Notes: a model not told the origin generated them from the letters alone. DNA of 64,000 nucleotides from Apoda limacodes (GCA_946406115.1 OX291552.1:6883336-6947335), one strand, 5' to 3'. Positions 1 to 12,717 are shown, counted from the first letter of the stretch. Program-made: numbers and translations.

Positions 1-440
1 CCTTTTAATCAATGTTAATCCCATGAATTTTCACACACCCAAAAACAGCCATTCAATCAACCATAGCTGACAGTGGGGGAGCGCACACTAGGTTTTAACA
101 AAATTTGCACTTTAGATACATGATACATACATATTTACATTAATATTTCGCAAACGCATCACGGAATCGCATCAGCGGTCCTAACTAGTTTCAAACGAGC
201 TATCCAACGACATCCGCACAAGGTGGTAGATGAAAAAAAAAATATTCCCGCTTTATGTGTAGGGGATGTATTTCGAATTTTATTTTACCACTTTGTCGGC
301 CTAATAAATATGTATACCCATGCCAAATTATAACTTTCTAGTACTAATGGTCTCTGAGCTAAGCCTTCAACAGACATACATACATGGTAGATGGTACGGA
401 ACCCACGGTGCGCGAGTCATACTCACAGTTGACAGGTTTT
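1..440. repeat. GGGTTCCG-superfamily repeat, copy cut by window edge
   Basis: The interior matches the copies at 700-1230 and 27166-27830 (blocks around CGCAAACG and ACCACTTTGTCGGC). It ends ACGGAACCCACGGTGCGCGA followed by a degenerate half of the shared near-palindrome at about 397-415. Confidence 0.7.
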
Positions 441-699
441 TACTTAAATAAACAGCAACACCAGCAAAATTTTACGTAAATTCAGTGTAACGTTAATCGA
501 TTTCTTGTTCTATTGCTTGTCCAAGCATCACATGTTATCCATTTCCGAGGTTGCGAGAGAAGATGACACAGGTATTTTTTGTGGCCACCGTCGCTCTTGA
601 TTGCTCTAACCATTTTCCTCATTTGTTAGATATACTTGCATTTGTGGAGCCCTTTTTTTTATGACTGCAATCTAAGAAATGACAAAGTAGGTAGAAAAT

Positions 700-1230
700 T
701 TAATCAGAAGAATAAAATTTCCAAATTTGATTATTTGTTAATGGATAAAAGAAATTGAGGGCAATTTTTACTCCTCTGAGTACATTTTATAGGTTTTTGA
801 TTATTCCTCGGTAACTTGTAAAGGCTACTGTGATAGTTTTCAATTTAACTTCATTATATGTACTACTACCTTGTTTTTTTTCATACATCCAAAACTAATC
901 ATTCAGCTAGCATTAACTTTACGTCCTAATATTTCGTAAACGGATCCCTTAATCGAAAAACGGTTTTCACACACCGGCAATGTTTTTTAACCAGCCATCC
1001 AACACCATGGTATAGACGATAAAACAAGATCATGCACACTTTTCATTAAGAGGAGGTGCCAGGTGCAAAAGAAAAATATTGTCAAGATTTTATTTGACCT
1101 GCTTCTCGGGGTAATTAATATGTTTTGTTAAAATTACAGCTTTCTAGTCCTAAGTTTCTAAGCTAAGCCGCGGAAAGACAGACAGATATGGCTAAACTAT
1201 AAAGGTTCCTTGTTGACTACGAAACTTCTA
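700..1230. repeat. GGGTTCCG-superfamily repeat copy
   Basis: Collinear with 27360-27830: shared blocks include CTTCATTATATGTACTAC, ATTTCGTAAACGGATCCC, CACACCGGCAATG, ATTTTATTTGACC and CTAAGCCGCGGA. The terminal GGTTCC lies near 1203. No ORF. Confidence 0.7.
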
Positions 1231-1274
1231 AAAATGAAGAGGTAGGAATTTATATGAAAGTAAGAAAATGGTAG

Positions 1275-1530
1275 GGTCGGTGGTGGCCTAGGGGTTTCGA
1301 TTTCACCTTGCATCCTGAATGGCGGAAGCAATGCGTTTTTTCTCAATTACTTACTTACATTGATTATTCACACCATTGGCATTTCGTTGAAGGAAGAGGT
1401 GAAAATAGCTGCTTATGTCAAAAAAAGGCGTATGTGAAGTCCACAATCCACACTGGGCCCACGAGTGGACTATGGCCTAAATTGTACTTGGTGAGGGTAG
1501 GCCATGCCTTAACAGTGGGGACGTATGAGA
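1275..1530 (+). repeat. Diverged SINE of the CACTGGGCC type
   Basis: A tRNA-like start GGTGGTGGCCTAGGGGT resembles an A box. The body has the lepidopteran phrases TCCACACTGGGCCCACGAG, TGGACTATGGCCTAAA and GAGGGTAGGCC. An 86-codon open frame here is incidental. Confidence 0.55.
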
Positions 1531-2399
1531 CTAATAGAACTCTGAAAACGGAAACTGAAAAACAATAATAAAGAGGTAAAGTTTGTAGGATTGGTATTCT
1601 CCGAAATTATTGATCCTATTTTAAAAATTCTTTTACCATTATTTAGAATGGACTTGCAGAGTAGACACAAGATATATTTCTAGTTATTCATTCTACATAT
1701 CCATATTCGTCAGTTAAGTTGGAAAAAAATATTCTTGTGATCCTGATCAAGAGTTCCCACGGGATTATTTTTTTCTGCGGCATACTATTCCTAACGTAGT
1801 ATTATTTTTTGGCACAGGGATAGATAGCTTTAGGGTCCGAGAAAAACAAAGAATAGTGTTATACCGTCGCGATAGAGAGTTCCCTCAGGACTATTCCTAG
1901 TTGCGGGTATCGTCTAGTTGAAAATAAGTAGATTTGAGAATATATACGTATAATATGCTTAAACTCAGATTCCACGGAATGGAAAATGCTCCTGGGGGGC
2001 AATTCACGACCTTATTCGCGGTCTGATTATTGTCATCAGATTCGATATCGTTTTTATCTCGGAGCCTACAACTATGTATAAAATGATCTAAAATTTTTGT
2101 ATTCTATTTACAAAAATCAAATACCATTTACAAAGTTCATAGTAGTAATGTTGGCTAACTAACTATATAAATTATGTCTGTGACTTAGTCTATAATATGC
2201 TAAATAAAACGACGACGGTCACGTAAACTAGACGCGTTTTATTGAGCTCCGTAAATAAAATTAGCTTTCCTTTGTATAAAGTGAATTGTTGTTTGCAAAA
2301 CTTGGTGTAAACAATCCTTGAATTGTTAAGTAACTGGTGCAATAAAAATTGTAAAAATTCAGATAGATTTATAGTGAAATTATTGCAAAAAGAAGAACA
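1531..2399. other. Unassigned AT-rich DNA
   Basis: No open frame, repeat terminus or motif recognised. The last part may be 5' UTR of the LINE that follows. Confidence 0.4.
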
Positions 2400-2539
2400 T
2401 TCGACATAAGGCTATAATTGAAATCTGCAATGTACCCTACAGTTTGATAGTGAAACCGACAAGAGACTATTTGAATTGGTCGCATAGGAATCACACTGCA
2501 TCGGATATTGGACCTTAACATCTTAATTTACGATTAAAA

Positions 2540-3516
2540 ATGAGTAAGCTGTGCAATACATGTACTAAAGCAGTGAAACCAATTGAAATTAAGACGTGTT
2601 CTGCCTGCGAATCTACATACCATTACCAGTGTCTATTAATATCAATTGAAGGTTATTTAAAGGAAAGCAAAAAGCATAAATCTACATGGAAATGTCCAGA
2701 TTGCAAGAAAAATGAAAAGCGGGGAGATAATTCGAACACTCCTGTAAGACAACCAACAATGCAGTTAAGCACTTCACCTCCAAAAACGTATGAAATTTTG
2801 GATAACATTAAGGATTACTTGGAGAAACGTTTTGAAACATTCAGATTACATCTGCTAAGTGATATGAAAACTAACATAGAAAAACAGCTTAATGTGATCA
2901 TCAAAAGTACGAGCAAACCTGAAGAATTAGTGAAAAATATGAGGAACTTCGGATTAAAGTGAATGCCGTGGAAGAGGACGTCACAAAACTAAACAAACAA
3001 ACAAGAAATCCTATTGGAAGATAATATAAACTTAAAAAAACAGTTATCTCAACTACAAGCCAAAATCGATGACAGTGAACAGCGGTCCCGGTCTTGTAAC
3101 GTTGAAATAAGAGGAATTCTAGAGTCGACTGATGAAAACGTACTTAAGATCGTTGAGAGTGTTTGCGGTTTTCTTTGATAAATGAAGATGAAAATGCACC
3201 AAAATGAGGCCGAAAAATGACTCCAGAAAAACCCCGGCCTATTGTTGTTATATTTAAGACGATTTTTCCAAGGAATGACCTGTTACGAAAAGCCAAAGAA
3301 TTTAATAAAAACCGTAAGGAACAAAACAAATGGTTAAGGACAGATTACTTAGGACTCAATTTAAATTCACGGCCACTTTTCATCTCCGAACACCTTACGC
3401 TTCGAATGAAAAATCTTTTGGCAAAATCTAAACAGGCTGCCATCAAAAAAGATTATAAGTACTGTTGGTACTCAAACAATAAAATTCTAATTAGAAAGGA
3501 AGATAAGTTAACTTAG
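2540..3516 (+). pseudogene. LINE ORF1: PHD-like zinc finger, coiled coil, nucleic-acid chaperone-like C-terminus (frameshifted)
   Basis: The first 140 codons start with MSKLCNTCTKAVKP and carry Cys/His pairs spaced as in a PHD finger (C5, C8, C19, C22, H27, C30, C52, C55 by my count). The frame then shifts near 2960 into a coiled-coil-like stretch (LLEDNINLKKQLSQLQAKID at about 3014-3073) and NVEIRGI. It resumes at 3217-3516 with RPIVVIF, FISEHLTLRMKNLL and NKILIRKEDKL, the conserved C-terminal block of insect LINE ORF1 proteins. The role in the family is RNA binding in the retrotransposition particle. There are at least two frame breaks. Confidence 0.8.
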
Positions 3517-4439
3517 CCTATCATAATAAACAGTGTGGAGGATCTAACAAAAATCTGACTACGATATACAATACAAATACGGTACTATGTCTTATTATTA
3601 TTATTATTATGTACAACTTTTCTAAGTGCCACTCAAAATGCATTTTTTTACAGCCTGTTACTAATATTTTTTACTTACACCCTTTTTAATTACCTTTAAT
3701 TTAATAACACACAATAGAATAACTAATTATTTCCTATATCCCTGTATATTAACACAAAACTTAGTAAATAATAATAGTTTAATATCTAAAATTATACCTA
3801 TCCTAAAAAATAAATATTCAATAAATATTATAAAAAAACTTACTAACAATACAATATGCCCTAACTTACACTTTAACCTAAAATATCATAACATAAACAG
3901 ACAAACACTTAGCTACAAGCCTGAATTAATTTTTGATATCATATATTTGTATTCCCTAAGGCTACCCAATTGTTTAAAATCATAGTAAGTGCCCCCCACC
4001 TAGATTTATTTATTTATTTTTATTATCTTAGTAATTAAAATGTGCTTCTTTTGTTATTATTATAAAACAATCATAATACCATGCTTTAAAGTTCATACTT
4101 GTGATGCCTATACGTTTTATATTAGCAAACATACAAATTTAACAAATAATCCTGACACTACAAATATGATAGTACACAGTATGAACCGTTACCGAAATAA
4201 ACACTGTGTTGTGTAAATTACATTATTAACAAAGTTATACTATTTAATCTTATACAATCTTATTTTCACGACTGAACTGAATCATGATTTTTTCATCATT
4301 TTATATATTTTATTTTACGATAGTAAATTTAAGTTGAAAATTCTTAAAATTCAATTTTATAAAAGAATATGATACTTTTTTAAATGACAATGATGAAAAG
4401 GTAACAATCTCTACTGACAATTATAACACATTTCGGCAG
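3517..4439 (+). other. AT-rich gap between LINE ORF1 and ORF2
   Basis: About 0.9 kb with no open frame, a short (TTA)n run near 3594-3611 and T-rich tracts. It is much longer than the usual ORF1-ORF2 spacing, so it may hold a decayed insertion or a rearranged ORF1 end. No termini were recognised. Confidence 0.4.
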
Positions 4440-7254
4440 TTTATTAACATAGATGGTGTTTTGAAAATTATTAGCTTGAATATCCGCAGTATTCACAAAA
4501 ACTTTGATCACCTGCTTGTTAATCTACAGCTACTATATGTAAACTTTGATTTGTTAATTCTGACAGAATGTCGTATAAAATTTCAAGAATCACATCATAA
4601 AATACCAGGCTATACCTCTTTTTGTACAAAAATAAACCCAATACAATATGACGGTGTCATAGTGTTTGTAAAAAAAGAAATAACCTATTCTATTAAAGAA
4701 ATATCTTTACTTGAAGCAAACTGTTTCCAAGTTTCCCTACCAAATACAGACATATTAGCAATGTATAGATCACCCTCGTGTCATAATATAAACATTTTCT
4801 TAGAATTCCTAGACGACACCTTAAAACAAGTAAAGATAACTGAAAATATCATCCTAATGGGTGATATTAATATTAATATTCTAGAAAATGGGCATCCACA
4901 AGCAGATGATTATGTGTCATTAATGTCATATTATAATTTGGAAATAGGAAATAAAGAATCCACGAGAGGAAAAAGCTGTTTGGATCACTGCATGATCAAA
5001 TGCAGTAAAATTAGTAAATTCAATTATGCAGACCTACACACATCTACCACTGATCACTCAATCGTCCTATGTGCTCTCAAAAATAAAACTCAATACAAGA
5101 ATAAGACAAAAAACACTACCACAGAATTTCAAAAAATAGATTTTATAAAGTTAAAAGCTGACATAAATCTTGAAACGTCTAACAATGTTTACACACAACT
5201 AAATGTAGATGCAGCACTAAATGAATTTCATGAAACAATTTCAATACATGTCACTAACAGCATCAAAATCATTAAAAAATCTTACAGAAAAGCTAAACTG
5301 AAGCCTTGGATAACTGATGGTCTCGTAAAATGTATTAAAAAACGTGATAAACTGTATAAAAGCAGTAAAAAGTATCCTAATATTGTACAGCTTCAAGAAG
5401 AGTATAAATTGTACCGACAAAAATGCAAAAACATCATAAAAAAAACGAAAAGTACTATAAAAGTAAAATAGAAGATTGCTCCGGCGATTCAAAAAAAATA
5501 TGGCAAGTAATTAATGATGTAACAAACAAGAAAAATTAAATAAATCTAGAAAAAAATCATGTAGGAAACAAAGTATTGAAAACATCTGAATGTCCGAAAG
5601 AAGTGGCGGAAGCGTTTAATAGTTATTTTAGTGAAGTAGGAGCAGAATTAGCAAAAACTCATTTATATAAATTAAATACTACTGAAGAAAAATTAAGTCA
5701 AAATCCATTTAATATTACAACAAACAAATCATTCTGCTTGAGACCTACTACTTGTCAAGAAATCGCTCAAGTTATAAATTATTTAAAAAACATAAACTCA
5801 TCTGGTCTAGACGGAATTACTTCTGCAATATACAAAATCATTAAAGATTCTGTTCTCCTTCCATTGAAATACTTAATAAACTTAAGTTTTAAAACTGGAA
5901 TTTTCCCTGAACAACTTAAGACTGCAACAATAGTCCCCATATATAAAAAAGGATCAAAACAGATAATATTAAACTATCGACCGATTTCTCTTCTATCAAC
6001 TACTTCTAAAATCATTGAAAAGATTGTAAAAATACGACTGACTGCCTACTTAGAAAATATCTTGAACACAAATCAATATGGTTTTAGAGAAGGAGTGAGC
6101 ACTAGTGATGCAATGGTAGAGTTGACAAAGTCTATAGCTAATAACACTGAAGCAAAAAAAAAACTCTTGCAGTGTTTTTAGATATGGCCAAGGCCTTTGA
6201 TACAGTTTCCCATAACCAATGTAACTTTAACTTGGTTTCAGAATAACCTATACGATAGGACTCAAATATTTAAAGAAGTAAACTCTGAAAGCTCCAGAGA
6301 AAATGTCACGTTTTAAGGTCGCCAAGGTAGTGTGCTTGGTCCAATACCCTTTAATATATACCTTAATGACTTTAACTCGTGCTTTAACAAAGGTAAAACA
6401 ATATATTTCGCTGATGATACAGTTATACTCTTTAGTGAAAAAGATTGGTCTTCAACCACCACAGAAGCGGAGACAGGTCTTTTTGAAGCAAAAACATGGT
6501 TAGACCGTAACTTCCTGTCAGTAAACCAGGATAAGACTTTTGTAGTGTGCTTCTCTCCAACAATGTCTGGACAACCTAAAACTATCATATACATAAAACT
6601 ACACACATGTCAAAGTCCAAATGATCAAATATGCTCCTGTAAAGTATTGAAAAAAGTAGAAAGTTTAACATATCTTGGTGTCAGTATTGATCAGCATCTA
6701 TGATATACACATTGAATCGATCACTAAAAGGGTTAGAAAATTAAATTATGTTTATGCAGAGTTAAGAAACAAATTAAACATTAACACAAATAAAAAAGTA
6801 TACTGCTCAACGCCCTGACTCAATTACTTTTGTTATACGGTATACTAGCTTGGGGGTCATGTGGGGGTCATGTGGGGTAATAATGGAAAAACTTAAAAAA
6901 GCACAAAACTATATCAATTTTAAATTGGCACAATACCGTCAATATACACGCGAAACATCTCAAAGGCATAAATATGAATTTAATCATAACGTGACTACTT
7001 TTAGTTGGAGATATATTTTAAATATAGCTCCTCGCTTATATCACTTGTTACCACAGTCAGTAACTAAAATTATAGATGAAGGAACAAACATAAAAAATAA
7101 AACCAATGTCGTCAAAATACATACTAAAAATTATATTTATAGACTTAGAATTATTGCAAGCACAAAGCATATGGGAAGCATGTATCCAATAAATGAATAT
7201 GAGTATTCATGTATTATTTATGTACTTACTGTTTTTATCGTTTGTCTTATTTAA
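4440..7254 (+). pseudogene. LINE ORF2: AP-like endonuclease and reverse transcriptase, broken
   Basis: The endonuclease part (to about 5471) shows ISLNIRSIHKNFD, LILTECRI, MYRSP, LMGDINININ-type and TTDHSIVLCAL motifs. The frame continues through KIWQVIND, hits a stop near 5537, and the RT part begins at 5576 with VAEAFNSYFSEVG. RT motifs seen are TATIVPIYKKGS, NYRPISLL, NQYGFREG, LDMAKAFDTVSH (6176-6214), VLGPIPFNIYLNDF and the catalytic box YFADDTVILF (about 6404-6433). A deletion lies between the AKAFD and GPIPF boxes, and a C-terminal fragment runs 6850-7254. Frameshifts near 5440, 6180 and 6705 make it inactive. Confidence 0.85.
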
Positions 7255-7625
7255 TCTTATGTAGTAGGTATATTTGTGTATTACAAATATATATAACCCT
7301 TAAAACAAATAACATAATTAATAATATAAGTAGGTAAATTAATAGTATATTACAGTTATATAAAAAAAAACTTTTTAACTAAATCTTTAACTATATGTGA
7401 GATAAAATCATAAAAAAGAACATAAAAAAATGTTTACTTTGATCGTCACAACATACATAAGTATTTAGTCATCTTTTTATAGTTAGCCCTAGCACAAATC
7501 TAGGTCCAATTGGGCTGCTATTAACAACACCACAAAACGGTCGTTAACCATATGCTTTTCTGTATCTCATAATCAGGTGTAATTATCTGTATTATTTTAA
7601 TCACTATGAAATAAATAAAAAAAAA

Positions 7626-8097
7626 TGTACAACCCTAAAAATATACAAAATTCAAGATATAAACAGTTCAATGTTTTTGAAGCAGACATTTTAATACGAT
7701 ATTATAGTCAAAATAACGTGATAAATTCTAACCAAGTTTGAAAGATCGGTGAAGTGCGAACATTTGAACGGTTTTATTGAAGCTAATATTTACATTTATT
7801 CTGTAGACACATACTTGAGTGGACATCGCCTAGACGCGACAGAGGTGAAAAGACAAATAAAGAGAGAAATCTCTTGTGTTTTTAAGGAGAAAAGAAATAC
7901 ATTGAGATAAAATTAATTTTTGGTTTGATTTGATAGAACCTTAATTTTTGTTGCGTATTTTTTAAAAGTTAGATATGAATGTATTTATTATAAACGTGCG
8001 ATGACTTTGGACTTAAACCTAATGCTGATAAAGTGGTTGATAAATTTCAAAATTTCTTTTCTTGGTTTTTAGCACAAATAAGACTTACAAAACAGAT
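7626..8097. other. Unassigned AT-rich DNA
   Basis: Short stop-rich frames only. I saw no termini or known motifs. Confidence 0.4.
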
Positions 8098-8260
8098 CAA
8101 ATAGTACATTGTGTATAAAGGGTGGTAAGGAGAAAATTACTAACGAGAGGCTATTTAGAAGCCGACGGGCAAAGGCTTTAATGAATTGAATTTGTAATTT
8201 CTGTACCGCCCGTGTTACACACAATGTTTTAAATCATATTTGCGAGTAAATAAAAAATAT
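8098..8260. repeat. Hairpin-type MITE (expanded relative of the copy at 25416)
   Basis: Shares AGTACATTGTGTA, GGGTGGTAAGGAGAAA and CCGCCCGTGTTACACACAAT with 25416-25520. Here about 55 bases separate the two inverted arms. Confidence 0.6.
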
Positions 8261-9149
8261 ATAAGGGGAATAAATAAATAAACTTATCAAAAAATAATTG
8301 AAATACCGGGAATAGAAGTAGAGAAAACAGCGCCACCTAGATATCTAGATTATTTATAAATTAAAAAGTTTTGGCTGATGTCAAAACTTGTAATTGCTCA
8401 TTTGTAGTGTGCGCGTACTCCGTACTTTGCACAGACATTTTATACCTACTTGATAGAATAAGAGCGTCATTACTGCCCCTGGGTTCTATGAACGCGTGTT
8501 TTGTTTTCGAAAAGTAAAATGTGCAAAGAGAAAGCCCGTGGGAGTAATTAAGATCTTAGCACCTGCTTTACCTGCACATAATGACCTTGTTTACGAGGAA
8601 GTGTGATGAAAATAATGTTATGTTTTGAACTGAAAGTGTGATTTTGTTTATAGCATTGCACTAGTAAAGTTTTGGTGATAAAATTTAACTACTATTGGTG
8701 TTCATTTTGTTTAGAATTTGTTGTAAAACAAAACACATTTGATTTGTTTTGTTAATGTTGAGTAAAATCCACTAAAGTTTAGTAGTTTTTTGACATATTT
8801 TTAATGCAGTTGCTCGTTAAGTCTTCTTTATTATGCGTACAAATTATGCGGAAAGATACTCTTTAGAGCACATGTTAAATAAAACACTACTGAAATCCAT
8901 TGTTCATCACGCGTGCAACAATGGATTTTATTTTTAAATTTTTAAGGCTTACACCATAGAATAGGATGCAAGGCGGTTTTGATGTTTGAAAAAGTCAAAT
9001 ATTCATCAGAATGCGCGCGCGCTTATAAACTTATAGGGTATAAGTTCTTAAATTACTTGGAAATAAACATACACAACTTAATTTAATATTAAATTCTTGA
9101 GTACGTTAAAAATAAATATTTAAAAAAATTATCACAAACAATAGTTATA
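8261..9149. other. Unassigned AT-rich DNA
   Basis: It contains GCGCCACCTAGATA and other short lepidopteran-looking phrases, but no gene and no repeat boundaries that I can support. Confidence 0.4.
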
Positions 9150-9420
9150 TATGTTATGCAAAATTGAAACCCACAAGCGAAACTAGTGGTTCAAAAGCAA
9201 AGCGAGGAATTCTAAGGCTCGAAACCCAAAAAATATTACGTCCGTGAAAAACACACAATTTTTTCATCTCACTTCAGCGAGGAAAATATATAAAAGATAC
9301 AGGAAAAACAACAATTAGTGTTTAATTACTTATGAATGGAACAAGTTTACTTATTTTAAGTAGTTTTATTAAGTATTGATAACATGATAAAAACATTATA
9401 CGTCTCTGAAATAGCTTTAT
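9150..9420 (-). repeat. Interspersed repeat, inverted relative of 60395-60725
   Basis: The reverse complement matches 60395-60725 along its length, including ATCATGTTATCAATACTTA, TTCATTCATAAGTAATTAA, ATATATTTTCCTCGCTG and TTTTTTGGGTTTC. No coding capacity. Confidence 0.75.
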
Positions 9421-9904
9421 CGCCTTTTGTATGCCTGCATGTAGTCGACAAATCGTACGCTCCAAGGTATTTACGCATGTAGTCAATAAATCGCATGCTC
9501 AGAGGTACATACCTATTTTTCGCGGTTAAACTTAGGTATTTCACGTCGCTGATGAAGTTACTCATGTTTTTTTAATTATAAACTTTAAGTTTATTTAGTA
9601 AATGTAATAATATGTTTATAGTAAAAACAACCGAAAAAATGGACCTTTGACATAATTAATTCCTAATAAATGTTTCTTTTTTTTTAATGGTTCGTTCCGT
9701 GCCAATTTTAAAATTCTTTAGACAAAAATTATACTAAAAACTTATTTATTCTTGTTGTATTTAATAATTTAACATAGAACAATAAATTATCTATTAAATG
9801 ACATTGAACAAAACATTATCTTAAATGCAATAGTATCAAAAATTAAGGTTCAGTTTTATTAAAGTAGTAAGGAAGAACCGTATTTCGGACCGTTTCATTA
9901 TGTT

Positions 9905-10140
9905 TGCTTTTGTAGAATCTAAAAAACACCTTTTGCGCGCAAGCGGATAAAGTAGGCTTTTTCGTAGGATTTTTCCACGCAGAATAAATCAGATTTTAAG
10001 CGACAATTTGAGCCTTTCCGAGCCAGCAAGCAAACACGCAATTGAATATTTGGCTGTACGTAGGGCAGACCTTTGCCTCGTGAAAAAAAAACTGTTTGCG
10101 CCTCTGCAAAAAAGGGCGACATTTCATTGCAAAACTGTTT
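9905..10140 (+). repeat. Interspersed repeat with CCTTTTGCGCGCAAGC motif
   Basis: About 110 bases match 60733-60846: CCTTTTGCGCGCAAGC, TAGGCTTTTTC, CAGATTTTAA-CGACAA and GAGCCAG. It sits directly upstream of the small ORF at 10168, so it may be the 5' region of the same element. Confidence 0.65.
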
Positions 10141-10167
10141 TGTCTTTGGTAAATATTACTTTTTAAA

Positions 10168-10302
10168 ATGAGTTATGATGAAGAAATTAAAGATTTAACT
10201 GATACAGATATCATAAAAGAAGCCCAAATAGCAAATGAGAGTACTTTGCCTCAAAAATCAAGAGCTAAGAACCTAGGCGAATATCAACATTTACTTGAGT
10301 GA
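10168..10302 (+). pseudogene. Short ORF, possible N-terminus of a Crypton/tyrosine-recombinase-like transposon protein
   Basis: The 44-codon frame starts ATG and ends TGA and encodes an acidic start MSYDEEIKDLTDTDIIKEAQ, then STLPQKSRAK and YQHLL. The LP-x-KS...Y pattern resembles the N-terminus of DUF3504/Crypton-type insect proteins from memory, but the similarity is short. No downstream recombinase frame follows. An unrelated chance ORF is possible. Confidence 0.3.
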
Positions 10303-10784
10303 AGAATAAATAAAAATACTTTATATTTATGTCTAACTTTCAGACTACAGACATATCAAATTATTTGTACTGCGCCGTATCGTACCAGTGCCTTGCCAGC
10401 TCTAGCTGCGTAGTAAGTAGTAGTAATGACGCTGCAGGTACAAGGGATATAACTATGAATATTCCCAAAAATCTAGCACAGCGCCATGTAGTCCAAAACT
10501 TAGCAAACCGTGTCTTATGTGTCTGATACAATTTATAAATATGTTCATTTTGTACATACATGTACAGACTTAAGACAATCACCAATCCTCATCAAATAAA
10601 TGTTTGTCTTGGGGTATCAAACCCTGCAGCCTCTGCACAGTAAGCAGTCTCTCTTCCAACTAGCCATTGGAATTTTCAAAAATGTTCTATAAATAAATCA
10701 ATCGTACTACCTAATTAGAGCATTAATAGAGAATTCAGGAAAGTAGACCAGTTATCAGTTTGGGTTTTTTTAAAGAAAGAAGCT

Positions 10785-10918
10785 ATTGGATTTTTGAAGG
10801 GTCGACAACGCGCGAGTGTTGCCCCAGGTTTTGCAATCGTCCATAGGCTATTCGGTTACCGCTTACCACCAGGCGGACCGTAGGCTTGCTTACCATCTTA
10901 GAGCTGTATAAAAAAAAA
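10785..10918 (+). repeat. Jockey-type 3' tail repeat
   Basis: The order is GGGTCGACAACGCGCGAG, CGTCCATAGGCTA, CCGCTTACCACCAGGCGGAC, CGTAGGCTTGCTTACC and an A-run. It corresponds to the 3' end attached to the RT fragment at 18633-19650. Confidence 0.75.
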
Positions 10919-12089
10919 GAGAGATATTACCAGCACCTATGAAGTGCCAACTGTGGTAATATACCTACTAAGTTGCGAAAGTTTTGTAGCCAAGTACCTT
11001 ACTTCTAACCAACTATCTTGATAATAATATAGTTAATTTGATTTGCGGCATTCTAAATATAAAAGTAAATAATTCATATATAATATAGTCGTACCTTTAA
11101 ATTTTCTTACTTGAAAAACATTTTGACGAACGTGATAAAAATATATTGGACATTTCGAAATTCGACTTCAATGAATAAATACATTTTGGACACTTCATTT
11201 AGTCCATGGCAGTGAAATATTAAACTTTTATGTCAAGATTAAATTCAATATTGAGACTGTTAGAATTGTGTACAGTTCAAATAACTATTTTGACCTTCTA
11301 ACGGGTGTTGATTCGCTAGTGTCGTTGTAAAATCACATCATTACAATAGTTTTGATTTTTGAATTTTTCGCGAACAGAAAAAATGTAGAAAATGTACAAA
11401 AAACTTATGTATTTTTTTTTTGTATTTGTTAAGTGCAGAAAGATATATCAAAACCTGTTGCAGCTATTAAATCTGCTCTTCTCCACCAGCACACTAGCAA
11501 GAAAGCAAACCCTTACTATAGCGTAATAACTACTAATAGTGAGCGAACTTCTTTGTCTCTGCGCAAAATGCCGACAAGCCGCCAGACACTGAAAATGTGT
11601 CAGGGTTGTCACAAAAAAATCCAAGTACCTACAGATTAAAATGTTTGTATGTTATACATATATGTATATGTATAATAATTAATTTGACAGTTTTTTTGTC
11701 TTGCAACCCCTTGTGTGGGGCGTCGTTATATAGGTCTTTAAAAGTACATTCAAGTTCTGTTGTTAATTTCTCTGATGCCTACTTTGCAAGTTATTAGCGT
11801 TCAATGTTGAAAAAAATGTGTCTTCAACTTGACTGTAAGTTTTAAGAATTTAAAAAAGTCACAATTATAGGACTTTATAAATATTTCCAACAAAAATTGT
11901 TTTGAAAAAATAAGTTCCCTTTTTTTAGTTATTTACAATTGTCAGTTTTTATAAAAAAAAAACTTATACATACACGCAGTCTTGGCCGGTTTTGTTTTAA
12001 CTTCTTTTTAACATGTTTGTTTTGGGATTTTAACAATATTATTTGAGTAGTAAATAAATAAACAAAATAAATGTCAAATTAGCACAAAC
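10919..12089. other. Unassigned AT-rich DNA
   Basis: Short frames at 11433-11797 have no recognisable domain and no codon bias. No repeat terminus recognised. Confidence 0.4.
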
Positions 12090-12480
12090 ATTTTATTTAA
12101 ACATAATTTATTAACTTCCCTTGACGGAATTATAATAGGTCCGAAAATCGAAATCTTTTGAGACCTGGAGAATCGTTTGCCATCATTTTTAGGGTGTTTT
12201 CTGTAGGTGTGTGTGTGTATGTTAGCTTTTTTGGACCCTCGATATCTCAAGAACCAATGGACCAAATTGCTCTTGTGGTCATATCAATCGATACGCCATG
12301 TCATGACTTAGATCTGAAAAGACTGAGAGCAAAATCGGTCCAGCTATTTGTTTTTTATCGCTAAAAACTAATTTTTTTTAAAGAAGCTACAATAAAATCT
12401 TCATATATAATTTCTCAAATATACAAAAAAATATTCTTAAGAGAAGTTGCTCGTGTGGTATTCTTGCTGTCGATCTAATT
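12090..12480. repeat. Interspersed repeat H (GAGATCTCAAGAACCAATGG type), uninterrupted copy
   Basis: Shares ATCTCAAGAACCAATGGA, CATATCAATCGATA, TTATCGCTAAAAACT and AAGAGAAGTTGCTCGTG with 50470-50642 plus 51008-51060, and its left part with 45775-45925. The stretch at about 12418-12440 is the empty site for the MITE found at 50648-51007. Confidence 0.75.
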
Positions 12481-12717
12481 TTTTGTTATTAAATTACTAT
12501 TCCTAAAGTACTGCAGTATGGGCAAAGTAATAACTAGGTAAATAACCCTGTGGTCAATTAATACTTATACTTATTGACAAACTGACGCTGCTGACTGAAA
12601 GGTAGGGTTGCCAACGAAGCTTTTTAATTAATTCTATTGTTTAATACTGTTTACTGTTCAATTAAAATAAACTCTCCAAGATACTGTATTTAATAACTGT
12701 TTTTAACTAATTTCATC

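Larger units (their letters stand above)
2400..7625 (+). mobile_element. Degenerate full-length-like non-LTR retrotransposon (PHD-finger ORF1 + EN/RT ORF2)
   Basis: The element has an ORF1 with an N-terminal zinc finger and coiled coil, then an ORF2 with endonuclease and reverse transcriptase motifs in one orientation. The 3' end is probably near the A-rich run at 7610-7628. Frameshifts and stops break both ORFs, so the copy is dead. The layout matches jockey/CR1-type elements; the clade cannot be fixed without alignment. The 5' limit is approximate, since nothing marks it in the sequence. Confidence 0.8.

Noticed and set aside
1308..1568. 86-codon ORF
   Set aside because: Lies within a diverged SINE and starts with TTG.
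11433..11797. Two overlapping plus-strand ORFs of 66-68 codons
   Set aside because: No domain, signal peptide or neighbouring gene evidence; typical chance length for this base composition.
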